NCBI RefSeq assembly: GCF_902729425.1
Contig: NZ_LR746530.1
Span: forward strand, 154,166-218,165
DNA from: Magnetospirillum sp. SS-4
GTDB lineage: Bacteria > Pseudomonadota > Alphaproteobacteria > Rhodospirillales > Magnetospirillaceae
Length of the DNA stretch: 64,000 nt
Direction: 5' to 3'
Shown: positions 17,198 to 27,542 of the stretch, piece after piece
How the letters are laid out: each line of letters begins with the position of its first letter
Numbering within the stretch: the first letter of the stretch is position 1
Notes under the pieces: generated by a model
Told to the model about the DNA's origin: nothing
Database searches by the model: none
What the model saw: the letters and a program-made list of their open reading frames with translations, nothing else
Position numbers and translations under genes: made by a program

Positions 17198-18954
17198 GTC
17201 CGCCCCAGGGCGGCGGCGTGGACCCGCCCGGCCCAGCCGCGCAGCGAGGTCTCGCCCAGCCATTGGGCCACCGGCACGAAAAAGCCGGTCTTGGGCCGTC
17301 CCAGAATGGCGGCGGGCAGCGCCGGACTGGCGCACAGCGCCATGTCCCGCTTGGTGGGCGCCCGGTCGGCGGCGTGCAGGGCCAGCACGCCGCGCAGCAG
17401 GGCGGTGTCCACCAGCGGCACCCGGATTTCCAGCGAATGGGCCATGCCGGCCCAATCGGCGTCGCGCAGCAGCTGGTTGCGCATGTAGAACTGCATTTCC
17501 AGCGCCGAGATGGCCAGCCGGTCGTCGGCTATGCCGCCGGCCGCCTCGGCCAGCCGCAGGCGCGGCGCCAGCGCCTCCAGCCCGGCATGGGCCATGTCGG
17601 CGTCCATCACCCGGTCCAGCTCCCACGGCATGAACAGGCCGCGCCTGAGCAGATAGGCGTCCGGCAGCGAGGTGCCGTATTCGAGAATGCCGGCCAGCTT
17701 GGGCGAGGCGAAGCGGCGGACCAGCCCGGCGCTGACCCTTCGGAAGCCGCGTCCAAGCGCCGGCATCGCCCCGAACGGCCCCAGCGCCGAGACCATCCGG
17801 GGAATCTGGCGGAAAGTGTCGTAGCCGGCGAACAACTCGTCGCCGCCCAGCCCCGACAGCGCCACCTTGAGGCCGCGGGCGGCGGCGGCGCGGGCGACGA
17901 ACCAGACGTTGACGCCATCGATGGAGGGTTGATCCATGTCGGCCAGGATTCGGCCGCGCTGGGCGGCGAAGGCGGCGGCGGGAATGCGGGCGGTGACGTG
18001 ATCGGTTCCGAAATGATGGGCGGCCAGCTCGGCCAGCGGCGCCTCGTCATGTTCGGTGCCCTCGAATTCGGCGAAGGCCAGGGTGACCGACAGCAGCCGG
18101 CCGCCGGCCTGGCGCGCCGCCATGGCGCAGAGCGTGGTGGAATCGAGGCCGGCCGACAGGAACACCCCCACCGGCACGTCGGCGATCAGGTGATGCGCCA
18201 CCGAATCCTCCAGCGCCGCCTTCAGGTCGACGCCGGCCACCGGCTGGGGGCGGCGCAGTTCGGCCCCCAGGTCGAAGAAGGTGCCGCCGTCCCGGCCGCC
18301 CGGCCCCCACCATTCCCAGGCGCCGGGCCGGGCGGCGCGGATGCCCCGGTACAGGGTATGCGGCTCGGGCACATGGCCCCACAGGAAGAAGCCGGCATGG
18401 CCAGCCGGATCGGGAGCGGTGTCGATGCGGCCCCCGGCCAGCAGCGCCTTGACCTGCGACGCCACCCGCACCGTCTTGCCGTCATCGGCGATATAGAGCG
18501 GCTTGATGCCCAGGCCGTCGCGGGCCACCAGCAATCCCTGGCGGCGGCCGTCCCAGATGGCCAGGGCGAACATGCCGCGCAGGCTGGCCAGCATGGCCGG
18601 CCCCTCGCGGCGGTACATCTCCAGCACCACTTCCGTATCGGAACCGGAACGGAATTTGACGCCCTGAATCTCCAGCCGCTTTTTCAGCGCCCGGTAATTG
18701 TAGATCTCGCCGTTGAAGACGATGGCGGTCTCGTCCCGGCCCTCGCCCGCCACCATGGGCTGGGCGCCGGCCGGGCTGGGATCGATGATCGACAGCCGCC
18801 GATGCCCCATCACCACCCGGCCATAGGCCCCCATCCAGGCGCCGTCGCCATCGGGGCCGCGCGCCCGCATGGCGTCCCGGATGCGGATCATCTCCATGGG
18901 ATCGACCAGACGGGCGTCCGGGCCGTGGGCGAAGAGGGCGACAAGACCACACAT
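17194..18954 (-). CDS. asnB: Asparagine synthase (glutamine-hydrolysing), AsnB-like
   Basis: This 586-residue protein starts MCGLVALF, so Cys2 is the glutaminase nucleophile after Met removal. The N-terminal amidotransferase domain has 'RGPDGDGAW', 'MGHRRLSIID' and 'IVFNGEIYNYRAL'. The synthetase domain has the PP-loop 'VFLSAGLDSTTL' and 'ALSGLGGDELFAGYDTF'. It makes asparagine, or amidates another acid; in polysaccharide loci such AsnB copies often act on sugars or peptides. The start at 18954 is fixed by the catalytic Cys. It heads the asnB-deacetylase-hemW operon and is divergent from the CapD-like gene 145 bases away. Confidence 0.92.
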   Translation of the reverse strand: MCGLVALFAHGPDARLVDPMEMIRIRDAMRARGPDGDGAWMGAYGRVVMGHRRLSIIDPSPAGAQPMVAGEGRDETAIVFNGEIYNYRALKKRLEIQGVKFRSGSDTEVVLEMYRREGPAMLASLRGMFALAIWDGRRQGLLVARDGLGIKPLYIADDGKTVRVASQVKALLAGGRIDTAPDPAGHAGFFLWGHVPEPHTLYRGIRAARPGAWEWWGPGGRDGGTFFDLGAELRRPQPVAGVDLKAALEDSVAHHLIADVPVGVFLSAGLDSTTLCAMAARQAGGRLLSVTLAFAEFEGTEHDEAPLAELAAHHFGTDHVTARIPAAAFAAQRGRILADMDQPSIDGVNVWFVARAAAARGLKVALSGLGGDELFAGYDTFRQIPRMVSALGPFGAMPALGRGFRRVSAGLVRRFASPKLAGILEYGTSLPDAYLLRRGLFMPWELDRVMDADMAHAGLEALAPRLRLAEAAGGIADDRLAISALEMQFYMRNQLLRDADWAGMAHSLEIRVPLVDTALLRGVLALHAADRAPTKRDMALCASPALPAAILGRPKTGFFVPVAQWLGETSLRGWAGRVHAAALGRT

Positions 18955-19099
18955 GCGGGCGCGGGGCTCCGGGAATCGGGACGGCGGAGCAAAGCCATAG
19001 CGCATTTCCCCGCCACGTTCCAGGGAAGGCGTTTCGACTTGGACCGGGCGGCGCTGTCGGCTAAACATGGGGTCCGTCTGGCATCCCAGGGTCGGGGGA

Positions 19100-20998
19100 A
19101 TGAAGGAAACGCTGTCTCGCGCCCATGTGGCCTTCGTCCATGACGTCGTCATGGCGGCGGTGTCGTTCGTGGCGGCGCTGTACCTGCGCCTGGGCGACGA
19201 CATCTGGCTGTACTGGGGCAGCGGCGACCTGGCGCTGGGCACCGGGCTGTTCGCCCTGGTGGCCATGCCGGTGTTCCTGTCGCAGAAGCTGTATCGCGGC
19301 GTATGGCGCTACGCCTCGGTCAACGACCTGCTGGCCCTGGTCCGCGCCGCCACCCTGACGGTGCTGGTGTTCCTGGCGGTGCTGTTCCTGATGACCCGGC
19401 TGCAAAGCATGCCGCGCTCGGTGCTGGTCATCAACTGGTTCGTGCTGCTGGCTCTGCTGGGTGGGCCCCGATTCCTCTACCGCACCGTCAAGGACCGCCT
19501 CCAGGCGGCGCGTTCGGCCCGCGGCGATTCCATTCCCGTCCTGTTGGTGGGCGCCGGCGACGAGGCCGAGCTGTTCATCCGCGCCACCCGCGCCGATCAC
19601 GGCGAGTATCGCGCAATCGGGCTGGTGGCCGAGCGCGGCGGTCGGGTCGGCCGCAACATCCACGGCATCGACGTGCTGGGCACCATCGACGACCTGGACG
19701 AGGTGGTGGCCGGGCTGGCGCGCCGGGGCCAGACTCCGCAGCGCCTGATCATCACCGATCACCGGCTGGACGGCGCCGTGGTGCGCGACCTGCTGGACGC
19801 CGCCGACCGGCTGGGGATGAGCCTGGCCCGCATTCCGCGGCTGACCGACCTGAAGGACGGCATCGCCGACACGCTGACGCTGCGCCCGATCGCGGTGGAG
19901 GACCTGCTGGGCCGGCCCCAGCTGGCGCTGGACCGCGCCGACATGGAACGCCTGATCAGGGGCCGCCGGGTGATGGTGACCGGCGCCGGCGGCAGCATCG
20001 GCTCGGAACTGGTTCGCCAGATCGGCGCGTTCGGGCCGGAACGGCTGGTGCTGTTCGAGGCCTGCGAGTTCAACCTCTACACCATCGACCAGGAGCTGTC
20101 GCGCCAGGAGGACGGGCCGGAACACGTGCCGGTGCTGGGCGACGTGCGTGACGCGGTCCGGGTCCGTTCGGTGATGGAGCGGCACCGGCCGGAACTGGTG
20201 TTCCACGCCGCCGCCCTCAAGCACGTTCCCATGGTGGAGTACAATCCCGAGGAAGGCATGCTGACCAACGCGGTCGGCACCCGCATCGTCGCCGATGCCT
20301 GCGTCGCCGCCGGCGTGTCGCTGATGGTGCAGATTTCCACCGACAAGGCGGTCAATCCCACCAACGTCATGGGCGCGTCCAAGCGGGTGGCCGAGATGTA
20401 CGCCCAGGCGCTGGACCTGGTGGCCGGCCAGACCCCCGGCGGCACCCGCTTCGTCACCGTGCGTTTCGGCAACGTGCTGGGCTCGACCGGTTCGGTAGTG
20501 CCCTTGTTCCAGAAGCAGCTGGCCGAGGGCGGCCCCATCACCGTCACCCATCCCGACATGACCCGCTATTTCATGACGGTGCACGAGGCGGTGGAACTGG
20601 TGCTGCAAGCCTCGGCCTTCGGGGTGGAGCATCCCGATTATCGCGGCAAGATCTTCGTGCTCGACATGGGCGAGCCGGTCCGGATCGTCCATCTCGCCCG
20701 CCAGATGATCCGGCTGGCCGGACTGCGCCCCGACCATGACGTCGGAATCGTCTTCACCGGCCTCAGGCCCGGCGAAAAGCTGTTCGAGGAAATCTTCCAC
20801 GGCGCCGAGCCGCCGGTCGCCACCGGCCGCCCCGGCGTGCTGGTGGCCTCGCCCCGCGCGGTGGACGCCGAGGAGCTAGGCATCGCCATCGACGAGCTGG
20901 CCCAGGCCTGCCGGGCGCACCAGCCGGAACCGGCCCTGTCCATCGTCCGCCGCCTGGTGCCGGAATACCGGCCCGGCGAGAACGGAACCGGAGAGTGA
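19100..20998 (+). CDS. CapD/WbpM-type nucleotide-sugar 4,6-dehydratase
   Basis: This 632-residue membrane-bound enzyme has four N-terminal membrane helices (residues about 10-110) and a Rossmann-like linker domain ('IPVLLVGAGDEAELFIRATRA'). A second SDR domain carries 'VTGAGGSIGSELVRQI' (near residue 294) and 'STDKAVNPTNVMGASKR' (near 413-430). The Met in place of the usual catalytic Tyr is normal for the WbpM/PglF group, which converts UDP-GlcNAc to the 4-keto-6-deoxy sugar for surface glycans. The ATG at 19100 follows GGGGGA; an ATG at 19067 would add eleven residues. It precedes the UXS gene by 65 bases in the same direction. Confidence 0.9.
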   Translation: MKETLSRAHVAFVHDVVMAAVSFVAALYLRLGDDIWLYWGSGDLALGTGLFALVAMPVFLSQKLYRGVWRYASVNDLLALVRAATLTVLVFLAVLFLMTRLQSMPRSVLVINWFVLLALLGGPRFLYRTVKDRLQAARSARGDSIPVLLVGAGDEAELFIRATRADHGEYRAIGLVAERGGRVGRNIHGIDVLGTIDDLDEVVAGLARRGQTPQRLIITDHRLDGAVVRDLLDAADRLGMSLARIPRLTDLKDGIADTLTLRPIAVEDLLGRPQLALDRADMERLIRGRRVMVTGAGGSIGSELVRQIGAFGPERLVLFEACEFNLYTIDQELSRQEDGPEHVPVLGDVRDAVRVRSVMERHRPELVFHAAALKHVPMVEYNPEEGMLTNAVGTRIVADACVAAGVSLMVQISTDKAVNPTNVMGASKRVAEMYAQALDLVAGQTPGGTRFVTVRFGNVLGSTGSVVPLFQKQLAEGGPITVTHPDMTRYFMTVHEAVELVLQASAFGVEHPDYRGKIFVLDMGEPVRIVHLARQMIRLAGLRPDHDVGIVFTGLRPGEKLFEEIFHGAEPPVATGRPGVLVASPRAVDAEELGIAIDELAQACRAHQPEPALSIVRRLVPEYRPGENGTGE

Positions 20999-21063
20999 CT
21001 TCGCTTGTCATTTCCAAGCCATTGCCTTAGGAAGGCGGGGCATCATTCTGGGGATTCACATCC

Positions 21064-22014
<951 letters not shown>

Positions 22015-22017
22015 GGA

Positions 22018-23487
22018 TCAGCGCCTCAGATAGAGGTCGAGCCCGTTGCAGGTCTCCGGCAGCCGCCGGTAGCGCTCCAGGGTGGCGCCGTCGATGACCG
22101 CGCGGCCGCCGGGCAACGCCAGCGACGCGAACCAGCCGTCGCGGATCAGCCCGCCCACGCCGCCGCCCTCGAAGACGCGGCCCTTGGCGCGTTCCATGTC
22201 GTATTGGTAGGCCAGCACGAAGCGCGGCCCGTCTTCCCGCATCCACGGCAATTGCAGATAGGGGTCGTGGGAATACATCGGCGCCGGCAGGGCGGCGACG
22301 CAGTCGCGCAGAACCCGATAGCGGGCATCCATGTCGCGCACGCTTCTGACGCCGCCGATGCCGGCCACCACCAGGGCGCAGGCGGCCAGTTCCAGCAGCC
22401 ACGCCGCCGTCAGGGCGATGGTGGGCAGGCGCGGCCAGCCGCGCTGCTCCAGGCCCGCCACGCCGCGTCCCGCCAGCAGGGCCAGAAAGAACACCAGCGG
22501 AAAGTAATAATTCTCCGCCGCGCCGACCTTGGCGCTGGCCGGCAGCACCGGCAGGCAGGCCAGCACGCAGCACAGGCCGAGCAGCAGCGGGGTGTCGTCC
22601 TGCACCGCCCGCCAGCGCCGCAGCAGCGGCAGGACCAGCAGGGCGCCGAGCACCACCGGCACGATCTTCGGCGCGGTGTTGAGCAGGTTGCGCTCCAGTT
22701 GCCACCATGCGAAATCCGAGCCCTGGAAGGCCAGCAACATGCCCCGGTATTCGGGACCGCCCAGCAGGACCGGCGCCGCCACCCCCGCCGCGAACACCGC
22801 CGCCAGCACCATGATGGCCCTGATCTCCAGGCGCAGCAGCAAGAACAGCCCCAGGCCCAGCGGCACGAACAGATAGGATTGCTTGAAGCCCCAGGCCGCC
22901 GCCGCCAGGGCGGCCGCCAGGGCCACCGAGGCCAGCCGGCGCCGCTCGTATCCCGTCAGCACCGCCAGGATGGCGGCTTCCGACAGGGCGGTGGCCCACA
23001 GTTCCGGATTGAGCGACAGCGCCCACCACCCCACCAGGGGGCCGATGGCCAGCCAGACGGCCAGCAGCCGGTTGTGGGCGTTGACCAGCGCATTTCCCGA
23101 CGGCGCCGCCCGGCGCAGGCAGGCCCAGGCAATCCAGCCGCACAGCAGCGCCCCGGCCAGCCCGACGAAGCGGCCGATGGTGGGAACCCAGGCGACGTCG
23201 AGGCCCAACGCCCCCTTGACCGCGCCGATCGCGGTGGCGAACAGGCCGAAGAACAGCCAGTTGTAATAGCTGGCGGCGAACGGAATCCGCGACGGATCGG
23301 TATAGGCGGCGCCGTCCATGGCGCGCAGGATGCCGAGCACGCCTTCCTCCTCGGCGCCGCTGGTCACCACCAGCAGCGGCCGGGCGAACGAGATGGCGGA
23401 TTCGGCGCGGACCAGCAGCAGCAGCAGGGCGGCGGCGACCGCCAGGGCGGCGGCGGCGACCAGGGCGCGGCCGCGCAGGGGAATCAT
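22018..23487 (-). CDS. Multi-spanning membrane protein, possible GT-C glycosyltransferase
   Basis: This 489-residue protein has about ten to twelve membrane helices (for example 'ALVAAAALAVAAALLLLLV', 'WLFFGLFATAIGAVKGAL' and 'LLLGLCCVLACLPVLPA') and a soluble C-terminal part of about 110 residues. An acidic cluster 'TSGAEEEGVLGIL' follows the first helix, where GT-C enzymes such as ArnT-like proteins place their catalytic acid. This supports a lipid-linked sugar transferase but is an inference. The ATG at 23487 with GAGG about ten bases upstream is preferred to a TTG at 23496. It lies downstream of GT2 and epimerase genes on the same strand. Confidence 0.7.
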   Translation of the reverse strand: MIPLRGRALVAAAALAVAAALLLLLVRAESAISFARPLLVVTSGAEEEGVLGILRAMDGAAYTDPSRIPFAASYYNWLFFGLFATAIGAVKGALGLDVAWVPTIGRFVGLAGALLCGWIAWACLRRAAPSGNALVNAHNRLLAVWLAIGPLVGWWALSLNPELWATALSEAAILAVLTGYERRRLASVALAAALAAAAWGFKQSYLFVPLGLGLFLLLRLEIRAIMVLAAVFAAGVAAPVLLGGPEYRGMLLAFQGSDFAWWQLERNLLNTAPKIVPVVLGALLVLPLLRRWRAVQDDTPLLLGLCCVLACLPVLPASAKVGAAENYYFPLVFFLALLAGRGVAGLEQRGWPRLPTIALTAAWLLELAACALVVAGIGGVRSVRDMDARYRVLRDCVAALPAPMYSHDPYLQLPWMREDGPRFVLAYQYDMERAKGRVFEGGGVGGLIRDGWFASLALPGGRAVIDGATLERYRRLPETCNGLDLYLRR

Positions 23488-23521
23488 GCTGATCAACCCT
23501 CGACCTGACTCATTGCCAATA

Positions 23522-23615
23522 GCCTCATCCTGAGGTGCGAAGCCTCGAAGGATCGAGGCGGGCCAAGACCTCGCCCTTCGAGACGGCCCCCGAAGGGGCC
23601 TCCTCAGGGTGAGGT
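23522..23615. repeat. Extragenic palindromic repeat element
   Basis: The arms CCTCATCCTGAGG (23523-23535) and CCTCAGGGTGAGG (23602-23614) are inverted copies with one mismatch. Inside them GCCTCGAAGG and CCTTCGAGAC pair again. The whole folds into a long imperfect hairpin of about 94 bases. Its pattern, including the pseudo-translation HPEEAPSGAVSKG, is one I have seen scattered in alphaproteobacterial genomes. It sits in the 153-base gap between the GT2 stop and the membrane-protein start and could attenuate or protect the transcript. Confidence 0.8.
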
Positions 23616-23640
23616 CGGCTGTGACAGAACGACATCGGCC

Positions 23641-24441
23641 TTATCCCCGTTGGGTCGGCCGGGTGCGGTAGTCGCCGCGCGACAGCAGCCGCTCGATCAG
23701 GCAATAGAGCACGATGAACAGATAGCGCGAGCCCATCTCGCGAATGCGCAGCTTGGAAACGCCGGTCTTGCGGTTGTGCCACGAGATCGGCACCACCGCG
23801 TAGGAATAGCCGCGGATGATGGCCTTCAGCGGCAGTTCCACCGTCAGGTTGAAATGGTGCGCCAGGATCGGCTGAACCCCGGCGATCACCTCGCGGCGGA
23901 AGCACTTGAAGGCGTTGGTGGTGTCGTTCAGCTTCAACCCGAACAGCACCCGGATGAAGGTGTTGGCCATCCGGTTCAGCAACAGCTTGTGCAGCGGATA
24001 ATCCACCACCTTGCCGCCCTTGATGAAGCGCGAGCCGAACACGCAGTCGTGGCCCTGCTGCAACGTCTTCCAGTACACCACCAGATCGTCGGGGGAATCC
24101 GACATGTCGGCCATGACCACGGCGACCGCCTCGCCCCGGAATTCCGCCAGTCCGCGCCGGACCGCGAAGCCGAAACCGTTGGGGGGCGTGTTGTCGACGT
24201 GGCGCAGCGCCGGATAGCGGGATTCCAGGTCCAGCAGCTCGGCCTTGGTGCCGTCGCTGGAATTGTCGTTGACCACCACGATCTCGTGGGCGATGCCGGC
24301 CGCCTCCAGCGCCTGGATCAGCGCCGGCACCGTGACGCACAGATTGCCCTCTTCGTTGTGGGCGGGAATCACCACCGACAGCAGGCCGGGCACGCCGGCC
24401 GCCACCCAATCCGCCCGCGACGGGACGGCGATGTCGCTCAC
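23641..24441 (-). CDS. Glycosyltransferase family 2, dolichol-phosphate mannosyltransferase-like
   Basis: This 266-residue soluble GT-A enzyme has '[15 protein letters not shown]', '[15 protein letters not shown]', '[10 protein letters not shown]', '[13 protein letters not shown]' (DxD region) and 'SRFIKGGKV'. '[12 protein letters not shown]' and '[16 protein letters not shown]'-like residues complete the DPM1-like pattern. It should transfer a sugar from a nucleotide donor to polyprenyl phosphate or a related acceptor. There are no C-terminal membrane helices. The GTG start at 24441 overlaps the stop of the epimerase gene (GTGA), so the two are coupled. Confidence 0.88.
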   Translation of the reverse strand: MSDIAVPSRADWVAAGVPGLLSVVIPAHNEEGNLCVTVPALIQALEAAGIAHEIVVVNDNSSDGTKAELLDLESRYPALRHVDNTPPNGFGFAVRRGLAEFRGEAVAVVMADMSDSPDDLVVYWKTLQQGHDCVFGSRFIKGGKVVDYPLHKLLLNRMANTFIRVLFGLKLNDTTNAFKCFRREVIAGVQPILAHHFNLTVELPLKAIIRGYSYAVVPISWHNRKTGVSKLRIREMGSRYLFIVLYCLIERLLSRGDYRTRPTQRG

Positions 24442-25505
24442 GCCCTGGCTCTTTCGGACATGGCCTGATGAATCTCGGCCAGGATGGAGCGGATGTCGTG
24501 GGTATAGGCCCAGTCGGGATAATGCGACTGGAAGCGGCGCACGTCGCTGATCCACCAGATGTGGTCGCCGGCGCGGTTGCCGTCGGCGTAGCTCCAGTTC
24601 ATGGGCCGGCCGGTCAGGTCCTCGCACACCGCGATGGCTTCCAGCATGGAGCAGTTGGAATGGCGCGAGCCGCCGATATTGTAGATCTCGGCCGAGCGCG
24701 GCTTTTGCACCACGTGCCAGAAGGCGTTGACCAGATCGAAGGCGTGGATGTTGTCCCTGACCTGCTTGCCCTTGTAGCCGAACACGGTATAGGGGTCGCC
24801 GGTGACGGCGCACTTGACCAGATAGGACAGGAACCCATGCAGCTGGGCGCCGGAATGGTTGGGGCCGGTCAGGCAGCCACCCCGGAAGCAGGCGGTCTTC
24901 ATGTCGAAATAGCGGCCGTATTCCTGGACCATCAGGTCGGACGCCGCCTTGGACACGCCGAACAGCGAATGCATGCAGCCGTCGATGCTCATGCTCTCGT
25001 CGATGCCGTGCCTGGCATAGGGATGCGACGGGTCCAGCTCCCAGCGGGTTTCCATCTCCACCAGGGGCAGGCGGTTGGGGGTGTCGCCGTAGACCTTGTT
25101 GGTCGAGCAGTGGATGAAGGGCGAATCCGGGCAATGCCTGCGGGTGGCTTCCAGCAGCGACAGGGTGCCGTTGGCGTTCACCGTGAAATCGGTGTGGGGA
25201 TCGCGGGCCGCCCAGTCGTGCGACGGCTGCGCCGCCGTATGGATCACCGCCGCGATGGACTTGCCGTGGCGGGCGAACAGGGCGTCGATGGCGGCGGTAT
25301 CGCGGATATCGATGGTCTGGTGGCTGTAGTTCCTCAGCTCGGATTCAAGCTGGGTCTGCGACCATGCGGTGCTGGCGCCGTCGCCGAAGAACACCCGGCG
25401 CATGTCGTTGTCGATGCCGACGACGTCCAGGCCCTTGCCGTGGAAGAAGCGGGCCGCCTCGGAACCGATCAGCCCGGCCGAGCCGGTAACGATCACAACG
25501 CTCAT
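24438..25505 (-). CDS. NAD-dependent sugar epimerase, LFGVSK variant
   Basis: This 355-residue extended SDR has '[16 protein letters not shown]', '[17 protein letters not shown]' and '[20 protein letters not shown]'. It resembles CDP-paratose/tyvelose 2-epimerase-like proteins. The usual catalytic YxxxK reads F182-G-V-S-K186 ([10 protein letters not shown]), so the Tyr is replaced by Phe while Lys stays. I recall close relatives with the same LFG[AV]SK, so this is probably a subfamily trait rather than decay. A Tyr elsewhere may take over, or the reaction may not need it. It is coupled to the GT2 gene downstream and follows a second epimerase gene by 13 bases. Confidence 0.85.
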   Translation of the reverse strand: MSVVIVTGSAGLIGSEAARFFHGKGLDVVGIDNDMRRVFFGDGASTAWSQTQLESELRNYSHQTIDIRDTAAIDALFARHGKSIAAVIHTAAQPSHDWAARDPHTDFTVNANGTLSLLEATRRHCPDSPFIHCSTNKVYGDTPNRLPLVEMETRWELDPSHPYARHGIDESMSIDGCMHSLFGVSKAASDLMVQEYGRYFDMKTACFRGGCLTGPNHSGAQLHGFLSYLVKCAVTGDPYTVFGYKGKQVRDNIHAFDLVNAFWHVVQKPRSAEIYNIGGSRHSNCSMLEAIAVCEDLTGRPMNWSYADGNRAGDHIWWISDVRRFQSHYPDWAYTHDIRSILAEIHQAMSERARA

Positions 25506-25518
25506 CTGCTTGATATCC

Positions 25519-26583
25519 TTACCGTAGAATCGGTTCCAGCCGGGCGCGGTTGTCCACCAGCCAGCGGGCGATGTCGTCGACGATCCGCTCTATCGACCGG
25601 GTCGGACGCCAGCCGGTGGCCGCGGTGACGCGGGCGCAATCGGTGACGTACCAGGGAATGTCGGCGTCGCGGGTCTCGGCCACGCCGCCGATCTCCAGCG
25701 GCCGGCCGGCGGCCTTTGCGCACAGGGCGGAAAGTTCGCGCAAGGACACCGAATTGGCCGCGCCGCCGCCCACGTTGAACAACGAACCGTCCCAGCGCTC
25801 CAGATCGCTCAACTGCAAACGCAGGATGTCGTAAAGGTCATCGACGTGCAAGACGTCGCGCACCTGATGGCCGTGTCCGCCGAACCCCATGTAGGACAGG
25901 CCGCCGCCATACAGGTGGCGGGACGCCCACAGCACCATGAAACCCTGATCGACCTTGCCCATCTGCCACGGCCCGGCCAGCACGCCGGAACGGTAGACCA
26001 GGGTCCGAAGGCCGTAGGCGGCGCGGTATTCCTCCACCAGCATTTCCGAGGCCAGCTTGGTGGCGCCGTAGAGCGAGCGCGGCCCGGCCAGGGGAAAGTC
26101 CTCGGCGATGCCGGCCCTGGACCAGCCGGGGCCGGCGGCGTCGGCGGGAAGGTCCAGCCGGTCGCCGCTCACCGCCAGCGGCAGGGCGCGCAGCGGCGCG
26201 ATGGGATAGACCCGGCTGGTGGAGATCAGCACGAAGGCGGCGCCATGGGCGCGGGCGTGCTCCAGCCCGTTGATGGTTCCCAGCAGGTTGGTGTTGATCA
26301 GATAGGCGGGGGAACCGCCATAGCCGGCGTGGACGCTGGGCTCGGCCGAGCAATCCAGGAACAGGTCGCACGGCCCGGCGGCGGCCAGGTCCTCGGGACA
26401 GCGGATGTCGCCGTGGGCGAATCCGACGCCGCATTCGCGCAGCCGTTCCAGCGCCAGTTCGCTGCCGCGCCGCTTCAGGTTGTCGAGGGCGATCACATCG
26501 CTGTCCGGATGATCACGCTTGATGGACAAGGCGAGGGATGAGCCGACGAACCCGGCACCTCCGGCGACGATGACCCTGTTCAC
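25519..26583 (-). CDS. NAD-dependent epimerase/dehydratase
   Basis: This 354-residue extended SDR has '[18 protein letters not shown]', '[15 protein letters not shown]', '[13 protein letters not shown]' and an intact catalytic '[13 protein letters not shown]'. '[19 protein letters not shown]' resembles CDP-paratose 2-epimerase-like enzymes. The GTG at 26583 is chosen because GAGG lies about eight bases upstream; an ATG at 26604 would add seven residues but has no site. It heads the run epimerase-epimerase-GT2-membrane protein, which probably makes and transfers one sugar. Confidence 0.85.
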   Translation of the reverse strand: MNRVIVAGGAGFVGSSLALSIKRDHPDSDVIALDNLKRRGSELALERLRECGVGFAHGDIRCPEDLAAAGPCDLFLDCSAEPSVHAGYGGSPAYLINTNLLGTINGLEHARAHGAAFVLISTSRVYPIAPLRALPLAVSGDRLDLPADAAGPGWSRAGIAEDFPLAGPRSLYGATKLASEMLVEEYRAAYGLRTLVYRSGVLAGPWQMGKVDQGFMVLWASRHLYGGGLSYMGFGGHGHQVRDVLHVDDLYDILRLQLSDLERWDGSLFNVGGGAANSVSLRELSALCAKAAGRPLEIGGVAETRDADIPWYVTDCARVTAATGWRPTRSIERIVDDIARWLVDNRARLEPILR

Positions 26584-26721
26584 CTGTTTCCTCGCTGCGC
26601 CCACCTCTGGATGGGGCTACCCATTAGTTCAAAACGTCCCCAGGCGCAACCACGGCCTTCTCGGCCCGGCCGATACGACGCCCGCCCCAGGCGCGACCCG
26701 GTCCCGGCGTCCGGCCGGCGA

Positions 26722-26750
26722 TTGACAGGAATTGGCCTTTCCTCTCTACT
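26722..26750 (+). promoter_or_regulatory. Candidate sigma-70 promoter of the 26784 methyltransferase
   Basis: TTGACA (26722-26727), a 17-base spacer and TCTACT (26745-26750) match the -35 fully and the -10 at 4/6. It lies 33 bases before the ATG at 26784. Confidence 0.55.
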
Positions 26751-26783
26751 GCGGGCCGCTGAACCGCCTGTCGGGGATATCCC

Positions 26784-27542
26784 ATGACCACGCCGAATCA
26801 GGTCCAGAAAGAGCTCTACGAATCCATCCACGAGGATTACGAGCGCCATTACTACGACCCGTCGTCCATGGCCTACCGCCGCGAGTTCATCTACGATCCC
26901 ATGTTCGGCGACGTGAACTTGAACGGCAAGACGGTGGCCGATCTGGCCTGCGGCAGCGGTCACAATTCGGTGTCGCTGAAACAGCGCTATCCCGGCGTCG
27001 CCACCATGGGCTTCGACATCTCGGACATGGCGGTGGAGGGCTACCGCAAGAACGTGGGGGCCGAATGCCGCCAGTTCGACCTGTGCAGCCAGACCCCGCC
27101 GGACATCCAGGTGGACGCCGCCATGATCGTGGTCGGCCTGCACCATTGCGTCAGCGACCTGACCGCGGCCCTGCGCAACGTCGCGGCCATGGTCAGGCCC
27201 GGCGGGCATTTCTTCATGGTGGAACCCAGCAGCCAGTGCTTCCTGGAGCTTGGCCGCAAGATCTGGTACCGGATGGACAAGTATTTCGACGCCTCGACCG
27301 AGGCGGCGCTCAACCACGACGCGGTCGCCCGGCTTGGCGAACCGTGGTTCGAGGTCGAATACAGCCGTCACATGGGCGGACCGGCCTATTTCCTGATTCT
27401 CAACAGCCTGCTGTTTCGCATCAGCGTCGAACGCAAGGCTGGCATGGCCCCCGCCCTGTTCGCCGCCGAGCGGCTGTACAACCGCCTGCCCGGCAAGCTG
27501 TGGTTCCCCTACTTCGTCGCCCGCTGGCGTCGCAAGGGCTGA
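26784..27542 (+). CDS. SAM-dependent methyltransferase
   Basis: This 252-residue class I methyltransferase has 'KTVADLACGSGHNSVSL' (SAM motif I), 'GFDISDMAVEGYRKN', 'AAMIVVGLHHCVSDL' and 'MVRPGGHFFMVEP'. The C-terminal 90 residues after 'GRKIWYRMDKYFDAST' are not typical of a house-keeping enzyme and may bind the acceptor. The substrate is unknown. The neighbouring divergent epimerases suggest a sugar. It ends directly against the convergent gene at 27543 with no gap. A near-consensus promoter precedes it. Confidence 0.82.
   Translation: MTTPNQVQKELYESIHEDYERHYYDPSSMAYRREFIYDPMFGDVNLNGKTVADLACGSGHNSVSLKQRYPGVATMGFDISDMAVEGYRKNVGAECRQFDLCSQTPPDIQVDAAMIVVGLHHCVSDLTAALRNVAAMVRPGGHFFMVEPSSQCFLELGRKIWYRMDKYFDASTEAALNHDAVARLGEPWFEVEYSRHMGGPAYFLILNSLLFRISVERKAGMAPALFAAERLYNRLPGKLWFPYFVARWRRKG

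Noticed and set aside
23525-24409. Protein frame ending HPEEAPSGAVSKGE over the palindromic repeat
   Set aside because: This is the common false translation of the extragenic repeat element; GT2 on the same strand in another frame is the real gene.
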